Source: Pseudomonas sp. Q2-TVG4-2 (lineage in GTDB: Bacteria; Pseudomonadota; Gammaproteobacteria; Pseudomonadales; Pseudomonadaceae). Taken from it: DNA of 64,000 nucleotides. The notes beneath the pieces are model-generated. The model made no database searches, was not told the origin of the DNA, and saw nothing but the letters and a program-made list of their open reading frames with translations. Within the stretch, counting starts at the first letter, position 1. Each line of letters starts with the position of its first letter. Below are positions 19,089 through 26,648 of the stretch, one piece after another. The stretch spans positions 558,001 through 622,000 of the forward strand of contig NZ_LGLW01000001.1 of NCBI RefSeq assembly GCF_013620795.1, written 5' to 3'. Both the position numbers and the translations under genes were made by a program.

Positions 19089-19298
19089 ATGTCCAATCGC
19101 CAAACCGGTACCGTTAAGTGGTTCAACGATGAGAAAGGCTTCGGCTTCATCACTCCGCAATCCGGTGACGACCTTTTCGTACACTTCCGCGCCATCCAAG
19201 GCGACGGTTTCAAGAGCCTGAAAGAAGGCCAGCAGGTTTCCTTCGTCGCTACTCGCGGCCAGAAGGGCATGCAAGCTGAGGAAGTTCAGGTTATCTAA
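19089..19298 (+). CDS. Cold shock domain protein (CspA family)
   Basis: The 69-residue single cold shock domain protein is a nucleic-acid chaperone. RNP1-like GFGFITP and RNP2-like DLFVHF motifs are intact, preceded by [12 protein letters not shown]. The ATG at 19089 follows AAGGAGA with an ideal gap; an in-frame ATG at 19068 would add MFKETFQ, unlike the family. Followed by a strong terminator, so monocistronic. Which of the several Pseudomonas Csp paralogues this is cannot be told from the window. Confidence 0.95.
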   Translation: MSNRQTGTVKWFNDEKGFGFITPQSGDDLFVHFRAIQGDGFKSLKEGQQVSFVATRGQKGMQAEEVQVI

Positions 19299-19313
19299 CC
19301 TGAAGCTTCTCTG

Positions 19314-19343
19314 AAAAAGCCCCGCTTCGGCGGGGCTTTTTTA
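19314..19343 (+). terminator. Terminator of the cold shock gene
   Basis: AAAAAGCCCCG and CGGGGCTTTTTT arms enclose a CTTCGG loop, with a run of T residues. Confidence 0.95.
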
Positions 19344-19387
19344 TGCCTGCAATTTGCTGAACGCCGAGCCGTCGAGCCGTCGAGCTA

Positions 19388-19410
19388 CGGGCAGCGCTAG
19401 CCGCTGCCCG
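19388..19410 (-). terminator. Stem-loop after apbC
   Basis: CGGGCAGCG (19388-19396) pairs with CGCTGCCCG (19402-19410) 12 bases beyond the leftward apbC stop. There is no U-tract, so it may be an mRNA-end stabiliser rather than a true terminator. A short GTCGAGCC direct repeat lies just upstream (about 19368-19384). Confidence 0.45.
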
Positions 19411-19421
19411 CTTATCGCCTT

Positions 19422-20516
19422 TTAGTCGTCGGATACCATAATGTTCGGCATCGACTGCGCAATAATCTGACCGCTCTGGGATATCCGCGCACCCACTGCG
19501 CGCGCCATCTGCTGATAGATCATGGCGATCTGGCTTTCCGGGTCGGCAATCGCCGTCGGCTTGCCTGCATCGGCCTGGGTCCGGATGGCCATGGACAGCG
19601 GCAGCGACGCCAGCAACTCGACGTTGTATTGGGCGGCCAGCTTCTCGCCCCCGCCTTCCCCAAACAGATGCTCGGCATGCCCACAGTTCGAGCAGATGTG
19701 GATGGCCATGTTTTCCACCACGCCCAGCACCGGAATGTTCACCTTGCGGAACATCTCCACGCCCTTCTTCGCATCCAGCAGCGCCAGATCCTGTGGAGTC
19801 GTGACGATGACTGCGCCGACCACCGGCACTTTCTGCGCCAGGGTCAACTGGACGTCGCCGGTGCCCGGCGGCATGTCCACCACCAGATAGTCAAGATCGT
19901 TCCAGGCCGTCTGGGTGATCAATTGCAGCAAGGCGCCGGACACCATCGGACCGCGCCAGACCATCGGCGTCTTATCGTCGGCGAGAAACGCCATCGACAT
20001 AATCTGCACGCCGTGCGCTTCCAGCGGGATGAAAGCCTTGCCATCGCGGATCTCGGGACGCGTGCCCTCGGGGATGCCAAACATGATGCCCTGGCTCGGC
20101 CCATAGATATCCGCATCCAGCACACCCACCCGCGCGCCCTCGCGCGCCAGCGCCAGCGCCAGGTTGGCGGCGGTGGTGGACTTGCCTACACCGCCTTTGC
20201 CAGAAGCAACCGCGATGATGTTCTTAACGTTACTCAGCGACTCCAGCTGATCCTGAGCCTTGTGCGGCTGGATAATGCAATCGATCTGCACGTCGGCGCG
20301 CGTCACGCCTTCGAGTTGCTCTATCGCCATTGCCAGCATCTGCGCCCAGCCGCTGCGAAACAGTCCGGCGGCGTAACCGAGTTCGAGCCTCACATTAACG
20401 CGATCGCCCTGAACATCGACCGAACGCAGGCATCCGGCCGCAACCGGGTCCTGATTCAGATGAGGGTCGGTGTACTGACGCAGTACGGCTTCCACAGCTT
20501 CGCGTGTGACGGACAT
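19422..20516 (-). CDS. apbC: Iron-sulfur cluster carrier ATPase Mrp/ApbC
   Basis: P-loop NTPase that binds and delivers Fe-S clusters. The 364 residues comprise an N-terminal MIP18-like domain (1-85) and a deviant Walker A domain with VASGKGGVGKSTTAANLALAL at about 103-123. The cluster-binding CxxC is in ICSNCGHAEHLFG. The ATG at 20516 gives MSVTREAVEAVLRQYTDPHL, the usual start. It is divergent from metG; the apbC(mrp)-metG divergence is common in gamma-proteobacteria. Confidence 0.95.
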   Translation of the reverse strand: MSVTREAVEAVLRQYTDPHLNQDPVAAGCLRSVDVQGDRVNVRLELGYAAGLFRSGWAQMLAMAIEQLEGVTRADVQIDCIIQPHKAQDQLESLSNVKNIIAVASGKGGVGKSTTAANLALALAREGARVGVLDADIYGPSQGIMFGIPEGTRPEIRDGKAFIPLEAHGVQIMSMAFLADDKTPMVWRGPMVSGALLQLITQTAWNDLDYLVVDMPPGTGDVQLTLAQKVPVVGAVIVTTPQDLALLDAKKGVEMFRKVNIPVLGVVENMAIHICSNCGHAEHLFGEGGGEKLAAQYNVELLASLPLSMAIRTQADAGKPTAIADPESQIAMIYQQMARAVGARISQSGQIIAQSMPNIMVSDD

Positions 20517-20708
20517 GACAACTCCCAAAAAACCAAAATAAAACAGGCGGGCATCTTACCCCGTGGTGCAGCGCCTGGCCCATCAGGGCGAACAAGACGA
20601 CTGGCATGAGCCATTCGACCTGCCAGAGGCGCGCCAGTGCGGATGAAAAAAATGCGCCGCACCTTTATAGTTGCCGACTTACTTCGCAAACCCGACTGCA
20701 GATTTCCA

Positions 20709-22766
20709 ATGTCCGAAGCTCGCCAGATCCTCGTTACCAGTGCCCTGCCCTACGCCAACGGTTCGATCCACCTTGGCCATATGCTCGAGTACATCCAGAC
20801 GGACATGTGGGTGCGGTTTCAGAAACTGCGCGGCAACCAGTGCATCTATGTCTGCGCTGACGACGCCCATGGCTCGGCGATCATGCTGCGCGCTGAAAAG
20901 GAAGGCATCACGCCGGAGCAACTGATCGCCAATGTCCAGGCCGAACACAGCGCCGACTTTGCCGACTTCCTGGTGAACTTCGACAATTTCCATTCGACCC
21001 ATTCCGAAGAAAACCGCGAACTGTCCGAGATGATCTATGCCCGCTTGGGCGAGGCCGGACATATCGCCACTCGCTCCGTGACCCAGTATTTCGATCCGGA
21101 AAAGGGCATGTTCCTCGCCGACCGTTTTATCAAGGGCACCTGCCCGAAGTGCGGCGCCGAAGATCAGTACGGCGACAACTGCGAGAAGTGCGGCGCCACG
21201 TACGAGCCCACCGAACTGAAGGATCCACGTTCGGCGATTTCCGGAGCGACGCCTGTTCTGCGTGACTCCAAGCATTTCTTTTTCAAGCTGCCGGCCTTCG
21301 AGACGATGCTGAAGGAGTGGACGCGCAGCGGTACTTTGCAGGACTCGGTCGCGAACAAGATCGCCGAGTGGCTCGATAGCGGTCTGCACGAGTGGGATAT
21401 TTCTCGCGACGCGCCCTATTTCGGCTTCGAGATCCCAGGCGAGCCCGGCAAGTACTTCTACGTCTGGCTGGACGCGCCGATCGGCTACATGGCCAGCTTC
21501 AAGAACCTCTGCGCACGCCGCCCGGAACTGGATTTCGATTCGTTCTGGAACAAGAACTCCAAGGCCGAGCTGTATCATTTCATCGGCAAGGACATCATCA
21601 ACTTCCATACCCTGTTCTGGCCCGCGATGCTCGAGGGCGCGGGATTGCGCAAGCCCACCGCGGTCAACGTGCACGGCTACCTGACCGTGAATGGACAGAA
21701 AATGTCCAAGTCGCGCGGCACCTTCATCAAGGCACGCACCTACCTCGAACATCTGAATCCGGAGTACCTGCGCTACTACTACGCGGCCAAGCTCGGCCGC
21801 GGCGTGGACGACCTGGACCTGAACCTCGAAGACTTCGTGCAGAAAGTCAACTCCGACCTGGTCGGCAAAGTGGTCAACATCGCCAGTCGCTGCGCCGGCT
21901 TCATTCACAAGGGCAATGGCGGCCTGATGGTCGACCAGAACGCTGCGCCGGAACTGACGGACGCCTTCCAGGCAGCCGCCCCGTCCATTGCCGACGCCTA
22001 CGAGAACCGCGACTTCGCACGTGCCATGCGCGAAATCATGGCCCTGGCCGACCGCGCGAACGCCTGGATCGCCGACAAGGCGCCCTGGGCACTGAACAAA
22101 CAGGAAGGCATGCATGATGAAGTCCAGGCCATCTGCGCGACCGGCATCAATCTGTTCCGTCAGCTGGTGATCTTTCTCAAGCCGGTGCTGCCGAACCTGG
22201 CCGCCGACGCCGAGCGCTTCCTAAGTGTCGATCCGTTGACCTGGAATGACCACCAGACCCTGCTGACCAACCACCAGCTGAACGCTTTTACGCCACTGCT
22301 GACCCGTATCGAGCCCGCCAAGATCGAAGCCATGATTGAATCCTCCAAGGAAGACCTCGCCTCCACCGAAGCCGCCACTCAACCCGCCGGTACCCCGGTC
22401 GGTGGCAATGGCGAACTGGTCAATGAACCGCTGGCCGCCGAGATCGCCTTTGACGCCTTCGCCGCGGTCGACCTGCGCATCGCCCTGATCGAAAAATGCG
22501 AGTTTGTTGAAGGCGCCGACAAGCTGCTGCGCCTGACACTGGACATCGGCGACGCCAAGCGCAATGTGTTTTCTGGCATCAAGAGTGCCTACCCGGACCC
22601 GAGCAAGCTGGAAGGTCGCCTGACCCTGTATGTCGCCAATCTGGCCGCACGCAAGATGAAGTTCGGCGTCTCCGAAGGTATGGTGCTGGCCGCCGGCCCC
22701 GGCGGCGACGAAATCTACCTGCTCAGCCCGGACAGCGGCGCCAAGCCCGGACAGCGCGTGAAGTAA
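20709..22766 (+). CDS. metG: Methionyl-tRNA synthetase
   Basis: Charges tRNA-Met. The 685 residues include the class I HIGH-type motif in [17 protein letters not shown], the zinc knuckle [18 protein letters not shown], and the KMSKS motif in [12 protein letters not shown]. After the anticodon-binding domain there is a C-terminal tRNA-binding (EMAP-like) domain from about residue 580 ([20 protein letters not shown]) that supports dimerisation. The ATG at 20709 begins the conserved [19 protein letters not shown]; an upstream in-frame ATG (20637) adds residues unlike the family. Confidence 0.98.
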   Translation: MSEARQILVTSALPYANGSIHLGHMLEYIQTDMWVRFQKLRGNQCIYVCADDAHGSAIMLRAEKEGITPEQLIANVQAEHSADFADFLVNFDNFHSTHSEENRELSEMIYARLGEAGHIATRSVTQYFDPEKGMFLADRFIKGTCPKCGAEDQYGDNCEKCGATYEPTELKDPRSAISGATPVLRDSKHFFFKLPAFETMLKEWTRSGTLQDSVANKIAEWLDSGLHEWDISRDAPYFGFEIPGEPGKYFYVWLDAPIGYMASFKNLCARRPELDFDSFWNKNSKAELYHFIGKDIINFHTLFWPAMLEGAGLRKPTAVNVHGYLTVNGQKMSKSRGTFIKARTYLEHLNPEYLRYYYAAKLGRGVDDLDLNLEDFVQKVNSDLVGKVVNIASRCAGFIHKGNGGLMVDQNAAPELTDAFQAAAPSIADAYENRDFARAMREIMALADRANAWIADKAPWALNKQEGMHDEVQAICATGINLFRQLVIFLKPVLPNLAADAERFLSVDPLTWNDHQTLLTNHQLNAFTPLLTRIEPAKIEAMIESSKEDLASTEAATQPAGTPVGGNGELVNEPLAAEIAFDAFAAVDLRIALIEKCEFVEGADKLLRLTLDIGDAKRNVFSGIKSAYPDPSKLEGRLTLYVANLAARKMKFGVSEGMVLAAGPGGDEIYLLSPDSGAKPGQRVK

Positions 22767-22860
22767 CGACCGACTCGGCCATCAGCCATATCTCCGGGTA
22801 TGCCTGATGGCCAGCCGGCAGCGCATCGCTCGCTGCACAATCTTCTCAGCGGAATCAGTC

Positions 22861-23070
22861 ATGACCGACGCACCCGACCCGACGCGTTGTCCGCTATGCG
22901 GCCAGTCCAATCAGTGCGGCCAGTGCGATCCAGCGAGCGCCCAACAGCCTTGCTGGTGCTTCAACACCGATATCGCGCCCGAAACCCGCGAGCAGATTCC
23001 GCCAGAAGCCAAAGGCAAAGCCTGCCTCTGTTCTCGCTGCGCCCGAGGCGAGCAGTCGGCAAAACCCTGA
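22861..23070 (+). CDS. Small cysteine-rich CWC-type protein
   Basis: The 69-residue protein MTDAPDPTRCPLCGQSNQCG contains eight cysteines in CPLC, CGQCD, CWC and CLCSRC patterns, matching the cysteine-rich CWC family of unknown function, which probably binds zinc. The ATG at 22861 starts just before the conserved region; an in-frame upstream ATG (22807) would add a non-conserved tail. The stop codon overlaps the start of rsuA by one base (TGATG), so the two are translationally coupled. The pairing with an rRNA modification gene hints at a ribosome-related role, but this is only context. Confidence 0.82.
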   Translation: MTDAPDPTRCPLCGQSNQCGQCDPASAQQPCWCFNTDIAPETREQIPPEAKGKACLCSRCARGEQSAKP

Positions 23071-23762
23071 TGCGCCTCGATCGCTTTCTTGCCAATCTGC
23101 CCCAGTTCAGCCACCAGCAGGCGCGTCTTTTGCTGGCATCGGGACGGATCAGCGTAAATGGTCAATCGGTACGCGACGGCACGCACGATGTCCGCGTATT
23201 CGATCGCGTCGAGCTGGACGACGAGACGCTACAGACTGGCAAATCTGCGCGCTTTTTCATGCTTCACAAGCCAACCGGCTGCGTCAGCGCCACGGCCGAC
23301 CCACGGCACCAGACGGTAATCGACCTACTCGGCGAACCGCACAAGGCAGAACTGCACATTGCCGGCCGGCTCGATTTCAATACCACCGGATTGCTGATCC
23401 TGACTAATGACGGCCTGTGGTCACGTCGCCTCACCCAGCCCGCCAGCCGCCAGGGCAAGACCTATCTGGTCGAAACCGAAGACCCGATCGACCCAGACTG
23501 CGCCGTATGCTTCGCCCAAGGGCTCTACTTTCGCTTCGAGGGCCTCACTACGCTGCCCGCCGAGCTGGAGCTGCTCGACACATGCAAGGCCCGTCTGACC
23601 CTGCATGAGGGGCGCTACCATCAGGTCAAACGGATGTTCGGCCATTTCAACAACAAAGTGATCAGCCTGCATCGTGAAAGCATGGGCCCGTTGACGCTGG
23701 ATGCCGGCCTCGCGCCGGGCCAGTACCGTGCGCTGACACCAGCCGAAATCGCGCAGATCTGA
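23070..23762 (+). CDS. rsuA: 16S rRNA pseudouridine(516) synthase
   Basis: The 230-residue protein has an S4 RNA-binding domain (1-60, MRLDRFLANLPQFSHQQARL) and an RsuA-family catalytic domain with AGRLDFNTTGLLILTNDG, whose Asp is the catalytic nucleophile. The C-terminal SEGRYHQVKRMF-like segment (here HEGRYHQVKRMFGHFNNKV) and LTLDAGLAPGQYRALTPAEI align with RsuA rather than RluB/E/F. It modifies U516 of 16S rRNA. The start overlaps the preceding stop by one base and depends on coupling, since no separate ribosome site is evident. Confidence 0.9.
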   Translation: MRLDRFLANLPQFSHQQARLLLASGRISVNGQSVRDGTHDVRVFDRVELDDETLQTGKSARFFMLHKPTGCVSATADPRHQTVIDLLGEPHKAELHIAGRLDFNTTGLLILTNDGLWSRRLTQPASRQGKTYLVETEDPIDPDCAVCFAQGLYFRFEGLTTLPAELELLDTCKARLTLHEGRYHQVKRMFGHFNNKVISLHRESMGPLTLDAGLAPGQYRALTPAEIAQI

Positions 23763-23831
23763 GCCACTCACCGAAAAGCCAACGAGCCCGCTTCATTTCC
23801 ACACGGCCTTCTGGTACAAAGGCACCCCTGA

Positions 23832-23905
23832 GCGGGCGTCGTATAATGGCATTACCTGAGCTTCCCAAGCTCATGACGAGGGTTCGATTCCCTTCGCCCG
23901 CTCCA
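23832..23905 (+). tRNA. glyU: tRNA-Gly(CCC)
   Basis: Full cloverleaf. Acceptor arms GCGGGCG (23832-23838) and CGCCCGC (23895-23901) pair perfectly, discriminator T, and CCA is encoded at 23903-23905. The anticodon stem TGAGC/GCTCA encloses the loop TTCCCAA, giving anticodon CCC, which reads GGG glycine codons. The T arm GAGGGTTCGATTCCCTT is standard. It has its own terminator at 23912-23938. Confidence 0.97.
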
Positions 23906-23911
23906 GATACC

Positions 23912-23938
23912 AAAAGCCCTGCAGACGCAGGGCTTTTT
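23912..23938 (+). terminator. Terminator after tRNA-Gly
   Basis: AAAAGCCCTGC and GCAGGGCTTTTT arms around a short AGAC-type loop, with a U-tract. Confidence 0.93.
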
Positions 23939-23972
23939 CGTTTATGGCCTGGTAGTCAGGCGGCGGAGCTCA

Positions 23973-24233
23973 TCATCCGCGGATCAGCATCGCACCGTAT
24001 GGCACATGACGACGCAGTTCGCGGCAGTCGCCGGGCGGCGGCTGTTGGCCGGGGGCGCGGTCGGGGTACCAGATTCGGCATTCGCCCGGTGGTGGCAGAT
24101 GCCCCTTCGGAACCTCGTAGCCATGCTCACGGCGCTCATGAGGATAGGGCTCGTAGCGCCCATCGGCGTAGGCAACGCAGCCGGTCAATGCGGCCGCACC
24201 GAGCAAAGTGCCAATTCGGGCTATACGGGACAT
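23973..24233 (-). CDS. Small lipoprotein
   Basis: The 86-residue protein starts MSRIARIGTLLGAAALTGCV, a signal sequence with lipobox LTGC at residues 16-19, so it is probably lipid-anchored. The mature part is short, charged and Pro-rich, with a duplicated LPPPGECR / QPPPGDCRELR element carrying two Cys that may form a disulfide. Similar unnamed lipoproteins occur in Pseudomonas; function unknown. Ends 34 bases beyond the tRNA-Gly terminator on the opposite strand. Confidence 0.78.
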   Translation of the reverse strand: MSRIARIGTLLGAAALTGCVAYADGRYEPYPHERREHGYEVPKGHLPPPGECRIWYPDRAPGQQPPPGDCRELRRHVPYGAMLIRG

Positions 24234-24423
24234 ATCTAGGCCTTCATGTAAGTAAAGCTTAAGAATAGCCCCGCCGGCTTGCGAAATCTGCCAACGAATT
24301 CCACCCGTTTGCTAGAAATCTCAGTGCGGTGCATCGCACATCGCCGCGTTAGCGACGCATGACTGACTATCCAGATCGAGCCGAAGTGCATTGGCATCCT
24401 GAACCAGGCGCGGGCCGCAGGCG

Positions 24424-24455
24424 GAAAAAAGCCCTGCACGCGCAGGGCTTTTTGT
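24424..24455 (-). terminator. Terminator of the exported alpha/beta hydrolase gene
   Basis: AAAAAAGCCCTGC (24424-24437 region) and GCAGGGCTTTTTG arms form a perfect stem, with T residues on both strands. It lies just beyond the leftward stop at 24472. The 238-bp gap from 24234 otherwise holds nothing recognised. Confidence 0.88.
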
Positions 24456-24471
24456 TCCTCATGAGCAAACG

Positions 24472-25908
24472 CTAGCCGAAGCTTGGATGGCCTATGCCCG
24501 GATCAGCTTTCGGGCAGGCCGGCAGCAAGTCGCGGGTGGGGATGCCTTCGTTGCGGGTGAACTCGCAGCCATAGGCCGGATCAGCGACTAAACGTGGGTT
24601 GAGAACATCATCGCCGGCCGGCTTGATGCCCTGCTGTTCCCACTGCAGCATCGCGGCCATCGCTTCGACCTGCTCCTGGTAGCTGAAATCGCAATGGCTG
24701 GGCGCGCGGATTGCGCGTTGCACCAGCAGGTCGCCGTTGCCGTTGGCTTCGGCATTGCGGCGGTAGATCTGCTGATGCTTGAACGGCACGTACAGGTCGC
24801 CCAACGTGTGGATGCTGACCACCGGCACATCGAACTGGCCGTTCACCACCGGAATCCAGCGCAGGCCATCCGGGCGGATGCTGTTGGCTGGCGGATGGCC
24901 GATCACCCGGATGATCGAGTCGTTGAACTCACGTTCTTCCGGCGACATCGCCTTGCGCGTATCGAACTGGTAGCGGGTAGACAGGTTGCCGGTCAGGGAG
25001 TCGGCCAGAATGCCCACCACCGAGCCGTCTCGCCCCCCCGTACCAAGCACGACGCTCTGGAGGCTGGTGCGAAACCCTTCGGCGAAGATGGGACGTTCGC
25101 CGCCGCTCAGCTCACGCACGATACCTTCGAGTTTGCGGCCCTGCGCCGAGGGTTCGGTCGGGTAGGTATCCCAGAGGGCATCGATGATTTGCGGCAGCTT
25201 CGCCTGGAAGTCGGTCGCCGGGAACGTGGTCGGGCCCAGGCCAGCCAGATGCTGCGCGGCCAGGGTGAAGTTCATTAGGTATTCGAACTCATAGACGTCC
25301 CCGGTGACACCGCACATCGGCACCGAGCCGTCATAGCGGACCCGGTTGTTGGCGGTGGCATAGGCTTCCGCTTCCACCGCCGCCGCCGCCACGTGCCCAC
25401 CCATGGAATGGCCGGTGATGTAGGTCTTGGTCGGCTGCGATTTGCCGGTCAGGCTGCTGAAAGCGAGCGCCAAGGCGTTGGTATCTTCGACCCCGGCACG
25501 TACATCGTAGTAATTCTTGCTGTAGCTGGAGGCTGCCCAAGCGTAGCCCTCTTGCAACAGCCATGGGCGGATAGAGGGCGGACCAACGGTAAGTTCCGCG
25601 CCGGTGCCGCGGTAGCCATGGGCGTACATGACCAGCATGCCGTTCCAGTTCGGCGGTACTTCGATCTGGTAGGACGAGCCTTCATGAATGCCGGTCCAGC
25701 GTTCGCTTGGCAAACCCGGCAGCGGCGCCAGCGGTGATTCGACCGGGACGAAGGTCCGCGAGTCCTGCTCCCGCGACTCGCTGTGAGACAACGGCGGTTT
25801 GATCGGTTTCGTACGGGCGTGAACGTCGGCGGCGATTCCGATGGTGCCAACCAGCATCAGGCCGGTAACGGTGCGCGCGCAGGCGGAAGCCAACTTACTT
25901 GGAAGCAT
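24472..25908 (-). CDS. Exported alpha/beta hydrolase, substrate unknown
   Basis: The 478-residue protein has an N-terminal signal peptide (cleavage near ADVHA, residue 31). The alpha/beta-hydrolase fold shows an oxyanion strand MYAHGYRGTG and the nucleophile elbow GHSMGG, with catalytic Ser168. A late His in APSHCDF is a good candidate for the catalytic His, and SIHTLGDLYVPFKHQ resembles the Asp-containing region before it. The ATG at 25908 follows GAGGAGAC. It is periplasmic or secreted; esterase or polymer-hydrolase activity is likely, but the substrate cannot be named. Flanked by terminator and lipoprotein genes, no operon partner. Confidence 0.85.
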   Translation of the reverse strand: MLPSKLASACARTVTGLMLVGTIGIAADVHARTKPIKPPLSHSESREQDSRTFVPVESPLAPLPGLPSERWTGIHEGSSYQIEVPPNWNGMLVMYAHGYRGTGAELTVGPPSIRPWLLQEGYAWAASSYSKNYYDVRAGVEDTNALALAFSSLTGKSQPTKTYITGHSMGGHVAAAAVEAEAYATANNRVRYDGSVPMCGVTGDVYEFEYLMNFTLAAQHLAGLGPTTFPATDFQAKLPQIIDALWDTYPTEPSAQGRKLEGIVRELSGGERPIFAEGFRTSLQSVVLGTGGRDGSVVGILADSLTGNLSTRYQFDTRKAMSPEEREFNDSIIRVIGHPPANSIRPDGLRWIPVVNGQFDVPVVSIHTLGDLYVPFKHQQIYRRNAEANGNGDLLVQRAIRAPSHCDFSYQEQVEAMAAMLQWEQQGIKPAGDDVLNPRLVADPAYGCEFTRNEGIPTRDLLPACPKADPGIGHPSFG

Positions 25909-26215
25909 GTGAGTCTCCTCAATTATTGTTGTTCTATCGATGCGAGTTTTTTCAGAACTGCCAGGCCGAAGCACAACGCGCATTACGACTAACCGTGGCA
26001 GAAAGCTTCGACCAGTCAAATACAACAGATACTCAGGGAGCACCCGGTGAGCTTCGTTTCGGAAATATGCCAACTGCCGCCGCGCTTATGGTGGAGGAAT
26101 TGACGAGGCCGGAGAGAAACAAGAGAAGACGAGCTGCCTTGGCATTAGGCAGAGCGTGAGGCGCTGAATCGGACCGAGAGGCAACGCTCCTCGGTCCTCT
26201 GAAAACAGCTACGGT
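25909..26215. other. 307-bp interval upstream of the hydrolase gene
   Basis: Contains the hydrolase promoter region (A/T-rich around 25919-25960) and the 3' end of the small lipoprotein gene. No convincing gene on either strand. Confidence 0.45.
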
Positions 26216-26386
26216 TCAGCAGTTACCTTTCTTCGCCTGCCCTGGCGGGCAATGATTGCCGCCATGATGGCCACCTCCGTCACCGATGTCGATTCCAATA
26301 CCCGGCAAGCGCAGGCTGCATCCGGTCATCAGTAGGGCCGCCAGCACGACAGCCAAGGTACGAGTCATTACGGGTACTGCTTTCAT
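26216..26386 (-). CDS. Very small lipoprotein with Gly/His-rich tail
   Basis: The 56-residue protein MKAVPVMTRTLAVVLAALLM has a lipobox LMTGCS, so about 36 residues remain after processing. The mature part is GIGIDIGDGGGHHGGNHCPPGQAKKGNC, Gly/His-rich with two Cys. An AGGAGTA site supports the ATG at 26386. His and Cys could bind metal; its neighbour on the same strand is a ZnuD-like receptor, which fits but proves nothing. Similar short lipoproteins ending in a CPPGQAKKG(N/R)C motif are common in proteobacteria. Confidence 0.75.
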   Translation of the reverse strand: MKAVPVMTRTLAVVLAALLMTGCSLRLPGIGIDIGDGGGHHGGNHCPPGQAKKGNC

Positions 26387-26606
26387 GGAATACTCCTGAA
26401 TTTCCGCGGTGGGCCGCCGGCCGCTCCGGCTCCTCTGCGCAGTATCCACTGGTAGTGATCTTGGCGACAGGCAGTTTCGCCACTGAAGTGATCAGGCTCG
26501 CTAATTCGCCACGGGATCTGCCAAAGCACGTCGACATTCGATGTAAAAAACATCAGCGTGATCGGTGCGTCAGCCTGCCCTCGCCGTTTAGCAGCGGGTG
26601 GCTGGA

Positions 26607-26631
26607 ACGCGACAGGCGCTACCTGTCGCGT
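26607..26631 (-). terminator. Strong stem-loop after the TonB receptor gene
   Basis: ACGCGACAGG (26607-26616) pairs perfectly with CCTGTCGCGT (26622-26631) around a 5-base loop, 18 bases after the leftward stop. It lacks a U-tract, so it may be a weak or factor-assisted terminator. Confidence 0.55.
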
Positions 26632-26648
26632 CCAACAATCCGCTGAAA

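Noticed and set aside
19366-19386. GTCGAGCC short direct repeat near the cold shock terminator
   Set aside because: Only two imperfect copies in non-coding sequence; no sign of function beyond the nearby stem-loop.
20679-22115. Long leftward open frame (about 478 codons) opposite metG
   Set aside because: Complement of an essential, well-conserved synthetase; shadow of GC-rich coding sequence.
24234-24471. Possible second tRNA between the lipoprotein and hydrolase genes, because of a tRNA-like terminator
   Set aside because: No acceptor or T-arm pairing could be built; the hairpin is instead the terminator of the leftward hydrolase gene.
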